The notes below the pieces were generated by a model. That model made no database searches and had not been told where the DNA came from. It saw only the letters and a program-made list of their open reading frames with translations. A DNA stretch of 64,000 bases from Methylomarinovum caldicuralii (lineage in GTDB: Bacteria; Pseudomonadota; Gammaproteobacteria; Methylococcales; Methylothermaceae): contig NZ_AP024714.1 in NCBI RefSeq assembly GCF_033126985.1, forward strand, positions 2,248,990-2,312,989, in the 5' to 3' direction. The position numbers were made by a program, and so were the translations under genes. Of the stretch, positions 57,143 to 64,000 are shown in pieces; positions within the stretch are counted from its first letter, which is position 1; each line of letters opens with the position of its first letter.

Positions 57143-57171
57143 AAAAAGGGGGCGATATTGCCCCCTTTTTT
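57143..57171 (+). terminator. Rho-independent terminator after ctpA
   Basis: AAAAAGGGGG-CGATATTG-CCCCCTTTTTT, starting 4 bp after the stop codon. Confidence 0.93.
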
Positions 57172-57179
57172 CAGGCCAG

Positions 57180-57216
57180 AAACCGGATCGGGGTATGCCG
57201 ATCCGGTTTTTGTTTT
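57180..57216 (-). terminator. Bidirectional terminator between ctpA and the DUF934 gene
   Basis: AAACCGGATCGG-GGTATG-CCGATCCGGTTTTT, with A on one side and T on the other. It directly abuts the stop codon of the minus-strand gene at 57217. Confidence 0.85.
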
Positions 57217-57711
57217 TCAGGCCGACAGCCGCCGCTGCTGTATCAATCCCGTCCCGTCGGCGGCCGGCTGGTATTTCACCGAGAAGGTCTCGAAGGCCTT
57301 CAGGGCGTCCTCGAGGGGTTCCGGCCCCCGGTATTCGAAGGCGTTGACACCGACCCGGGCCAGATAGAACATCTGGTCGTAGAGGAAGTCGCCGCCGGCC
57401 CGGATTTCCCCGGTGAATCCGTACCGTTGCCGCAGCAGCCGGGCGATGGAAAAGGCCCGACCGTCGGCGAAGCGCGGCAGCTCCAGCATCACCAGCTGGA
57501 TCCGGGGCAGATCCGGGGCCAGCACGTCCAGTTCCTCCGGCGCCTGGCAGTCGAGGCGCACCCCGATCTCGCCCTCACGCTGCAGCAGCGATTCCCGTTC
57601 CACCAGCCAGCGGCTGAAGGGGACGGTCACCTTGCCGTTGGGGGGTGCCACCTCGTCGCTCAGATGCACCCAGGCGTCTTCGATGATCTGGCGGTCCTTA
57701 ATGATTCGCAT
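57217..57711 (-). CDS. DUF934 protein, sulfite-reductase partner
   Basis: 164 residues from ATG 57711 (MRIIKDRQIIEDAW), with GGAG 7 nt before it. Family DUF934, always next to cysI-type genes: IQLVMLELPRFADGRAFSIA, then RLLRQRYGFTGEIRAGGDFL, DQMFYLARVGVNAFEYR. Thought to assist sulfite reduction or electron delivery. Overlaps cysI by 14 bp. Confidence 0.88.
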   Translation of the reverse strand: MRIIKDRQIIEDAWVHLSDEVAPPNGKVTVPFSRWLVERESLLQREGEIGVRLDCQAPEELDVLAPDLPRIQLVMLELPRFADGRAFSIARLLRQRYGFTGEIRAGGDFLYDQMFYLARVGVNAFEYRGPEPLEDALKAFETFSVKYQPAADGTGLIQQRRLSA

Positions 57712-59347
57712 AGACACGCTCCTTGAACGGGGTCACGCCCACACGGCGCACGGTGGCCAGAAACGGCTCGTCCTCCAGGCGCAGATCCACGTAGGTTTTG
57801 ATGATGGCTTCGACGGTGTCGGCCACCTGATCCTTGGCCACCGCCGGCCCCAGGCGCTCGCCGAGGCTGGCGTCATCGGCCGACGAGCCGCCAAGGGTGA
57901 TCTGATACCACTCCTCGCCCTTCTTGTCGACACCGAGAATGCCGATGTGGCCGACGCTGTGGTGCCCGCAGCCGTTCATGCAGCCGGACAGGTTGACGCG
58001 GATATCGCCCAGATCGTAGAGGTAGTCGAGATCCTCGAAGCGCCGGTAGATGTCCCCGGCCACCGAGATCGAGCTGGCGTTGGCCAGGGCGCAGTAGTCC
58101 AACCCCGGACAGCAGATCATGTCGGTGAGCTTGCCGATGTTGGGGGTGGCGAGGTTGATTTCCTTGAGCGCCTGCCACAGTTCAAACAGATCGGTCTGGC
58201 GGACGTCGGCGAACACCAGGTTCTGGGTGTGGGTGGTGCGGGTGACGCCGAAGCTGTAGCGCTCGCACAGATCGGCCACCCGCTCCAGCTGCTCGGAGGT
58301 CAGATCCCCGGGGGCCACCCCGGGCGGCTTGAGGGACAGGAACACCACCCGGTAACCGGGCACCTTGTGGGACACGGTGTTGTGAGCGTACCAGGCGGAA
58401 AATTCCGCCTGCCGGCCGCGCTCGTCCTCCCAGTCCTTTTCCGCCGCGCGGGGATCGTATTGCGGCCTGACGAAGCGGGCCTGGTACCAGGCGATGATGT
58501 CATCTTCGAGTGGGAAGGTACCCTGGATCGCCTGCCATTCCTTCTCCACCGCTTCACGGAAAGCTTCGACCCCCATTTCCTTGACCAGGATCTTGATCCG
58601 GGCCTTGAATTTGTTGTCGCGGCGGCCGTGGAGGTTGTAGACCCGCAGGATCGCCTCCAGATAGGTGAGCAGATCCCGCTTGGGCAGGAACTCCCGGATC
58701 ACCTTGCCGATGATGGGAGTGCGCCCCAGACCGCCGCCGACGATGACCTCGAAGCCCACCTCACCCGCCGCGTTCCTGACCAGGCGCAGGCCGATGTCGT
58801 GGACCCGCACCGCCGCCCGGTCGCTGGGGGCGCCGGTGACGGCGATCTTGAACTTGCGGGGCAGAAAGGCGAATTCCGGGTGCAGGGTGGACCACTGGCG
58901 GATGATCTCGCAATAGGGGCGCGGGTCCTCGACCTCGTCGGCGCAGACCCCGGCGAGGGGATCGGAGGTGGTGTTGCGGATGCAGTTGCCGCTGGTCTGG
59001 ATCGCGTGCATCTGGACGCTGGCCAGATCTTCGAGAATCACCGGCACATCCTCGACTTTGGGCCAGTTGAGCTGGATGTTCTGGCGGGTGGTGAAGTGGA
59101 CGTAACCCTTGTCGTAGACCCTAGCGATGTGGGCGACCATGCGCAGCTGGCGGGCCGCCAGATGCCCGTAGGGCACGGCGATGCGCAGCATCGGCGCGTG
59201 GCGCTGGATGTAGAGGCCGTTCTGCAGCCGCAGGGGCAGAAATTGCTCTTCGGTCAGCTTGCCTTCGAAATAGCGGCGGGTCTGGTCGCGGAACTGGGCT
59301 GCCCGCTCGTCGACCAGACGCTGATCGTGTTCGTCGTAAGTGTACAT
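57698..59347 (-). CDS. cysI: Nitrite/sulfite reductase hemoprotein (CysI type)
   Basis: 549 residues with two ferredoxin-like and two siroheme/4Fe-4S half-domains. Siroheme site TTRQNIQLNW and SGNCIRNTTSDPLAGV; cluster cysteines in ICCPGLDYCALANASS and LSGCMNGCGHHSVGHIG. Reduces sulfite to sulfide for cysteine synthesis; nitrite is also possible. The ATG at 59347 gives MYTYDEHDQRLV. Forms an operon with the DUF934 gene. Confidence 0.92.
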   Translation of the reverse strand: MYTYDEHDQRLVDERAAQFRDQTRRYFEGKLTEEQFLPLRLQNGLYIQRHAPMLRIAVPYGHLAARQLRMVAHIARVYDKGYVHFTTRQNIQLNWPKVEDVPVILEDLASVQMHAIQTSGNCIRNTTSDPLAGVCADEVEDPRPYCEIIRQWSTLHPEFAFLPRKFKIAVTGAPSDRAAVRVHDIGLRLVRNAAGEVGFEVIVGGGLGRTPIIGKVIREFLPKRDLLTYLEAILRVYNLHGRRDNKFKARIKILVKEMGVEAFREAVEKEWQAIQGTFPLEDDIIAWYQARFVRPQYDPRAAEKDWEDERGRQAEFSAWYAHNTVSHKVPGYRVVFLSLKPPGVAPGDLTSEQLERVADLCERYSFGVTRTTHTQNLVFADVRQTDLFELWQALKEINLATPNIGKLTDMICCPGLDYCALANASSISVAGDIYRRFEDLDYLYDLGDIRVNLSGCMNGCGHHSVGHIGILGVDKKGEEWYQITLGGSSADDASLGERLGPAVAKDQVADTVEAIIKTYVDLRLEDEPFLATVRRVGVTPFKERVYANH

Positions 59348-59551
59348 GGTTCGGCTGTCCCGCAATCCTGACTGGGACAGTCAATTATGCGCGGCTTCCT
59401 TATGAAAAAAAACACTGGAAACGGGATATTTCCAAAACGAATCGTAATAACGCAAGCTTCGGGCTTCCGCCGGGCGGCTAAAATTGCCTATGATATACGG
59501 CTTGTTGCGCTTGCATCCAAGATATTCCAACACGTTGAAGGGGGATCCACC

Positions 59552-60922
59552 TTGATCAGGTTCATACTCGCACTCATCACCCTGCTGGCGCTGCCCGGCA
59601 TCGCCGCCGCCTCCCAGTTGGAGCCGTTGGGACTGGTCGCCACCGAACGCGGCCTGTACTGCGTGCTCATCTTCGTCATCGCCTACGTGCTGGTGATGTC
59701 GGAAGAGTTCACCGAGCTGAAGAAATCCAAGCCGGTCATCATCGCCGCCATCATCATCTGGGGGGAAGTGGCCTACATGGCCGCCACCCAAGGGCCGGAA
59801 AGGGTCGAACAGCTGGACGGCGCCATCGTCCACCCTTTGGCGGAATATGCGGAACTGATGCTGTTCCTGCTGGTGGCCATGACCTACATCAATGCCATGG
59901 CCGACCGCAACGTCTTCGAGCGCCTGCGTTCCTGGCTGCTGATCCGCAATTTCGGCTACCGCAAGCTGTTCTGGATCACTGGCGTCATCACCTTCTTCCT
60001 GTCCGCGGTGGCCGACAACCTGACCTCGGCGCTGCTGATCGGCGCGGTGGTGCTGGCGGTGGGCAAGGACAACCCCCGCTTCGTCGCCCTGGGGCTCATC
60101 AACCTGGTGATCGCCGCCAACGCCGGCGGCGCCTTCAGCCCCTTCGGCGACATCACCACCCTGATGGTATGGCAGGCGGAGAAAGCCACCTTCTTCCAGT
60201 TCTTCGGGCTGTTCATCCCCTCGGTGGTCAACTATCTCGTTCCCGCCATCGCCATGAGCATGGCGGTTCCCGATGAAATGCCGGAACAGTCCACCACCGG
60301 GCTGGTGCCCCTGAAGATCGGCGCCTACACCGTCTGCGGCCTGTTCGGCGTCACCATCGCCCTGGCGGTCAGCTTCCATCAGGTTCTCCACCTGCCGCCC
60401 TTCATGGGGATGATGCTGGGCTGGGGCATCCTGGCCATCTACGGCTACTGGATCAAGTTCCAGGAGCACGACCTTCCCCACGACAAGCGTTTCGACATCT
60501 TCGACATGGTCCGGGATGCCGAATGGGACACCCTGCTGTTCTTCTTCGGCGTCATTTTCTGCGTCGCCGGCCTCGACCACATCGGCTACATGGATCTGGT
60601 GGCGGAATGGATGTACGGCGATCTGGGACCGACCGTCGCCAACATCCTGGTCGGTTTCCTGTCGGCCATCGTCGACAACATCCCGGTGATGTTCGCGGTG
60701 CTGACCATGGATCCGGACATGGATCTGTACCAGTGGCTGCTGGTGACCCTGACCGCCGGTGTCGGCGGCTCGATGCTGTCGATCGGCTCTGCCGCCGGGG
60801 TGGCGCTGATGGGAATCTCGAAGGGCAAATACACCTTCTTCTCCCACCTGCGCTGGACGCCGGCGATCATGGCCGGCTATTTCGCCAGTATCGCGGTCCA
60901 TTACTGGCTCAACGCCCCGTAA
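59552..60922 (+). CDS. nhaD: Na+/H+ antiporter NhaD
   Basis: 456 residues from TTG 59552, which follows GGGGG at 8-nt spacing and begins a signal-like segment (FILALITLLALPGIAAASQ). About 12 membrane helices. NhaD/ArsB superfamily motifs: FFLSAVADNLTSALLIGAVV, NLVIAANAGGAFSPFGDITT and FLSAIVDNIPVMFAVLTM, with paired Asp-Asn in the half helices. Expels sodium in exchange for protons. A TATGATAT box at about 59491 may be its -10. The in-frame ATG at 59387 would give an unlikely leader. Confidence 0.93.
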   Translation: MIRFILALITLLALPGIAAASQLEPLGLVATERGLYCVLIFVIAYVLVMSEEFTELKKSKPVIIAAIIIWGEVAYMAATQGPERVEQLDGAIVHPLAEYAELMLFLLVAMTYINAMADRNVFERLRSWLLIRNFGYRKLFWITGVITFFLSAVADNLTSALLIGAVVLAVGKDNPRFVALGLINLVIAANAGGAFSPFGDITTLMVWQAEKATFFQFFGLFIPSVVNYLVPAIAMSMAVPDEMPEQSTTGLVPLKIGAYTVCGLFGVTIALAVSFHQVLHLPPFMGMMLGWGILAIYGYWIKFQEHDLPHDKRFDIFDMVRDAEWDTLLFFFGVIFCVAGLDHIGYMDLVAEWMYGDLGPTVANILVGFLSAIVDNIPVMFAVLTMDPDMDLYQWLLVTLTAGVGGSMLSIGSAAGVALMGISKGKYTFFSHLRWTPAIMAGYFASIAVHYWLNAP

Positions 60923-60944
60923 CCGCTTTCGCAAAAACCGCCAC

Positions 60945-60973
60945 GAACCCCGGCCCAGTGCCGGGGTTTTTTA
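60945..60973 (+). terminator. Terminator between nhaD and ampG
   Basis: AACCCCGGC-CCAGT-GCCGGGGTTTTTT, between convergent genes; it may serve both. Confidence 0.9.
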
Positions 60974-62200
60974 TGCCAGCCAGTGGCGGAAACGCAGCAG
61001 TATCAGCAGGCCCGGCAGTGCGATCAGGGCGCAGCAGAGGAAAAACCCCGGCCACCCCAGCCATTCGGCCAGCAGCCCCGTGGGGGCGGCGACGATCACC
61101 CGGGGAATCCCCATCAGGCTCGACAACAGCGCGTACTGGGTCGCGGTGAAACGGCGGTCGGTCTGGCTGGCCATGAAGGCGACGAAGGCGGCGGTTCCCA
61201 GTCCGGCCGACAGGTTCTCGAAGGTCACCACCCCCATCAGCCCGAGCAGATCGCGCCCCCACCAGGCCAACAGGACGAAACCGGCGGTGGACAGCGCCTG
61301 CAGCACCCCGAAACCCCACAGGGAGGCGTACAGCCCCAGGCGCAGGATCAGCACCCCGCCGATCAGCCCGCCGGCGATGGTGGCCCAGAAGCCGAACAGC
61401 TTGACCACCGCCCCGATCTCAGTCTTGCTGAACCCCAGGTCGAGGTAGAAGGGCATGGTCATATGGCTGGCCATGGTGTCGCCGATCTTGTAGAGCAGGA
61501 TGAAGGCCAGAATCCAGAGCGCATCCTCACGGCGGAAGAACGTCAGGAAAGGCTGGACCACCGCCTCCGCCAGGGTCCTGGGGACACCGTGGGCGCTCTG
61601 CGGCTCACGGGCCCACAGCGTGATCACGGCCCCGCTCGCCATCAGCAGGCCGCACAAGGCGTAGACCTGGCGGAAACCGATGAAATCGGCCAGGATCAGC
61701 CCGCCGCCGGAGGTGAGCAGCATCCCCAGACGATAGCCGTTGACGTACAACGACGCCCCCAGCCCCTGTTCCAGCTCGGCAAGGGACTCGCGCCGATAGG
61801 CGTCGATGAGGATGTCCTGGCTCGCCGACAGGAAAGCAACCAGCAGGGCGGCCAGCGCCACCCCCCAGGGGGCATGGGCCGGATCCACCCACCCCAAACC
61901 GGCGATAGCCCCGGCCAAGGCCAGCTGCACCAGCAACAGCCAGCCCCGCCGCCGCCCCAACAGCGGCAAGGCGTAACGGTCGAACAGCGGCGCCCACAGG
62001 AACTTGCCGGTATAGGGCAGACCCACCAGGGCGAACAGACCGATGGTGGCCAGATCGACCCCGGACTCGCGCATCCACGCCTGCAGCAGGGAACCGGTGA
62101 GGAGCAGCGGCAGGCCGCTGTAGAAGCCCATGAAAAAGGCCACCGCCATGCGGCGGCTCCACAGCACCCGCCAGGGACGGGACTCAGAAGGGGTAGTCAT
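60971..62200 (-). CDS. ampG: Muropeptide permease AmpG-like MFS transporter
   Basis: 409 residues, about 12 membrane helices. AmpG signatures: FFMGFYSGLPLLLTGSLLQA, LPYTGKFLWAPLFDRYALPL, LVAFLSASQDILIDAYRRE and FMASQTDRRFTATQYALLSS. Imports anhydro-muropeptides for cell-wall recycling. Its start overlaps the end of xthA by 17 bp. Confidence 0.9.
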   Translation of the reverse strand: MTTPSESRPWRVLWSRRMAVAFFMGFYSGLPLLLTGSLLQAWMRESGVDLATIGLFALVGLPYTGKFLWAPLFDRYALPLLGRRRGWLLLVQLALAGAIAGLGWVDPAHAPWGVALAALLVAFLSASQDILIDAYRRESLAELEQGLGASLYVNGYRLGMLLTSGGGLILADFIGFRQVYALCGLLMASGAVITLWAREPQSAHGVPRTLAEAVVQPFLTFFRREDALWILAFILLYKIGDTMASHMTMPFYLDLGFSKTEIGAVVKLFGFWATIAGGLIGGVLILRLGLYASLWGFGVLQALSTAGFVLLAWWGRDLLGLMGVVTFENLSAGLGTAAFVAFMASQTDRRFTATQYALLSSLMGIPRVIVAAPTGLLAEWLGWPGFFLCCALIALPGLLILLRFRHWLA

Positions 62201-62960
62201 AATCGATGATCAGGGGCGCGTGATCGGAAAAGCGCTGTTCCTTGTAGATTTCCACCCGCCGGATCTTGTCCTTCAGCGAAGGGGAGACGATCTGATAGTC
62301 GATGCGCCAGCCTACGTTCTTCTCCCAGGCCCGGCCCCGGTTGGACCACCAGGTGTACTGGTCCGGTTCCTGATTGAGGACACGGAAGGCGTCCACCCAG
62401 CCCTCCTGTTCCAGGACCCGGTCCATCCAGGCCCGCTCCTCGGGCAGGAAACCGGAGCGGTTCTGGTTGGCGCGCCAGTTCTTGATGTCGATTTGCTTGT
62501 GGGCGATGTTGAAGTCGCCGCAGAAAATGTAATCGCGGCCGCTGCGGGCGCACTGGCGCAGGAATTCGAGAAACCGTTCCAGAAAACGGAACTTGAAGGC
62601 CTGCCGTTCCTCCCCGGAGGTGCCGGAAGGCACATAGACCGAGGCCACGCTCAAGCGCCCGAAGCGGCCTTCCAGATAGCGTCCCTCCACATCCACGTCG
62701 GGCCAGCCGAAACCGTAGATGACTTCGTCCGGCTCCTTGCGGGCGTAAAGAGCCACGCCACCGTAGCCCTTCTTGTCTTGGGCCGGATAGTAATAACAAT
62801 GGAACCCCTCGGGCCAGAAGACCGGATCCTGCAGCTGCGCCAGCTGGGCCTTGATCTCCTGGAGGCAGACCAGATCGGTGTTCTGCCCGGCCAGCCAGGT
62901 GAAGAAGCCCTTCCGGGCCGCCGCCCGAATACCGTTGACGTTCAGGGTGATGACGCGCAT
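62184..62960 (-). CDS. xthA: Exodeoxyribonuclease III
   Basis: 258 residues of the exonuclease-endonuclease-phosphatase fold: ITLNVNGIRAAARKGFFTWL, VCLQEIKAQ (catalytic Glu), FCGDFNIAHKQIDIKNW (Asp-Asn) and FSDHAPLIIDYDYPF (Asp-His). Repairs abasic sites and 3' blocks. GWRIDYQIVSP is also typical. Confidence 0.95.
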   Translation of the reverse strand: MRVITLNVNGIRAAARKGFFTWLAGQNTDLVCLQEIKAQLAQLQDPVFWPEGFHCYYYPAQDKKGYGGVALYARKEPDEVIYGFGWPDVDVEGRYLEGRFGRLSVASVYVPSGTSGEERQAFKFRFLERFLEFLRQCARSGRDYIFCGDFNIAHKQIDIKNWRANQNRSGFLPEERAWMDRVLEQEGWVDAFRVLNQEPDQYTWWSNRGRAWEKNVGWRIDYQIVSPSLKDKIRRVEIYKEQRFSDHAPLIIDYDYPF

Positions 62961-63049
62961 GGATGCTCCTGGACAATGGACAAAGTCACCATATCATCTA
63001 TAGTTAAAAAACACCTAAATCCTGACACACCAGCCCCAGAAACCCAAAC

Positions 63050-64000
63050 ATGGCGACAGCGACGGCAACGCCCCCACTCCTCAGCGGCCTGGCCCGGTGT
63101 CTGGTCGATGCCGGGCTGCTGACCGAAGAAGCGGCCGGCCAGCACCAGGAACAGGCACGCAGGCAACAGATCCCGCTGAGCACCTATCTGGTCGCCAACA
63201 AGGTTCTGGCGCCGCTGGAAATCGCCCGCACCGCCTCCCAGCAGTTCGGAGTCCCCCTGTTCGATCTGAACGCCATGGACATGGCGCAGGCCCCGATCGA
63301 TCTGGTGAGCGACAAGCTGATCCAGAAGCACCACGTGCTCCCCCTGTTCCGGCGCGGCAACCACCTGTTCGTGGCCGTCTCGGACCCGACCAATTTCCAG
63401 GGGCTGGACGAGATCAAGTTCCACACCGGCCTCAATACCGAAACCGTGGTGGTGGAGGAGGACAAGCTCGCCAAGGCCATCGATGTCGCCCTGGAAGCGG
63501 CCGACAGCAGCATGCAGGATCTCCTCGACGAGGACCTGGACAACCTCCAGGTCACCAACGAAGAGGAAGAAACCGCCGCGGTCAGCATCAGCGAATCCGA
63601 GCTGGAAGACGCCCCCATCGTCCGCTTCGTCAACAAGGTCCTGCTGGATTCCATCAAGAAAGGGGCCTCCGACATCCACCTGGAGCCCTACGAAAAAAGC
63701 TTCCGCATCCGCCTGCGTATCGACGGCATTCTCCACGAGGTCGCCTCCCCACCCCCCTCCCTGGCGACCCGCATCATCTCCCGCATCAAGGTGATGTCGC
63801 GCATGGACATCGCCGAACGCCGCCTGCCCCAGGACGGGCGCATCAAGATGAAGCTGTCGCGCAACAAGGCCATCGATTTCCGTGTCAACACCTGCCCCAC
63901 GTTGTTCGGGGAGAAGGTGGTGCTGCGTCTCCTGGATCCCACCAGCGCCCAGATCGGCATCGACAAGCTGGGCTTCGAACCGGACCAACAGGAACTGTTC
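63050..64000 (+). CDS. pilB: Type IV pilus assembly ATPase PilB (partial, runs off the right edge)
   Basis: Starts ATG 63050 (MATATATPPLLSGLARCLVD) and is open to the window end, about 317 residues. The N-terminal MshEN/GspE domain runs through QQIPLSTYLVANKVLAPLEI and VLPLFRRGNHLFVAVSDPTN. The ATPase N-domain begins APIVRFVNKVLLDSIKKGAS with DIHLEPYEKSFRIRLRIDG. Walker A lies beyond the edge. PilB powers pilus extension. The PilB call over GspE rests on the opening and length. Confidence 0.88.
   Translation, partial: MATATATPPLLSGLARCLVDAGLLTEEAAGQHQEQARRQQIPLSTYLVANKVLAPLEIARTASQQFGVPLFDLNAMDMAQAPIDLVSDKLIQKHHVLPLFRRGNHLFVAVSDPTNFQGLDEIKFHTGLNTETVVVEEDKLAKAIDVALEAADSSMQDLLDEDLDNLQVTNEEEETAAVSISESELEDAPIVRFVNKVLLDSIKKGASDIHLEPYEKSFRIRLRIDGILHEVASPPPSLATRIISRIKVMSRMDIAERRLPQDGRIKMKLSRNKAIDFRVNTCPTLFGEKVVLRLLDPTSAQIGIDKLGFEPDQQELF

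Overview
The window looks like a chromosomal segment of a GC-rich gammaproteobacterium. The evidence is the gene order bamA-skp-fabZ-rnhB-dnaE, rhodanese-secB-gpsA, envC-ctpA and cysI-DUF934, together with a PEP-CTERM/Prs exopolysaccharide regulatory block. A copper-type TonB receptor, a Na+-type N-ATPase and an NhaD antiporter fit a saline-adapted, copper-demanding organism such as a Methylococcales methanotroph, but that assignment is inference.

Left part (1-26107), a mobile-element nest. An N-ATPase operon on the minus strand (order atpD-C-Q-R-B-E-F) is split by about 23.7 kb of foreign DNA. The insert is bounded by a 534-bp direct repeat (1352-1885 and 25574-26107), so atpR is complete on both sides and atpB is complete on the left and truncated on the right. 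Inside are three IS66-family elements, four copies of one 1,987-bp group II intron, two IS4-family elements, a stump of a second group II intron, and two islands of ordinary genes. The first island is a copper-type TonB receptor (7032-9197). The second holds two PEP-CTERM proteins, a 5'-truncated pdxA and a TPR protein (16765-21993).

The main observation is that the group II intron sits at exactly the same position in the IS66 terminal inverted repeats, with its 3' end always facing the IS. The middle IS66 carries an intron in each terminal repeat. The intron contains a 7-nt stretch (TGAACGG) perfectly complementary to the 7 nt of the IS66 end next to the insertion point, as expected for EBS1-IBS1 recognition. 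It therefore behaves as a parasite of an insertion sequence. One intron copy is itself split by an IS4 element with a clean 9-bp target duplication.

Right part (26108-64000), mostly conserved housekeeping. It runs: N-ATPase atpQ-C-D; two tandem paralogous membrane proteins; a ZIP metal transporter; dnaE, rnhB, fabZ, skp and bamA; phoU; the prsT-prsR-prsK regulatory genes and a PEP-CTERM-type sugar transferase; a cyclic-nucleotide-binding protein; nucleotide-sugar dehydrogenase and epimerase genes; mobB, moeA and bioD; gpsA, secB, a rhodanese and an ArsR regulator; envC and ctpA; cysI and DUF934; nhaD, ampG and xthA; and the start of pilB.

Codon-level starts were chosen from Shine-Dalgarno placement and family length. 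No tRNA, rRNA or CRISPR array was seen.
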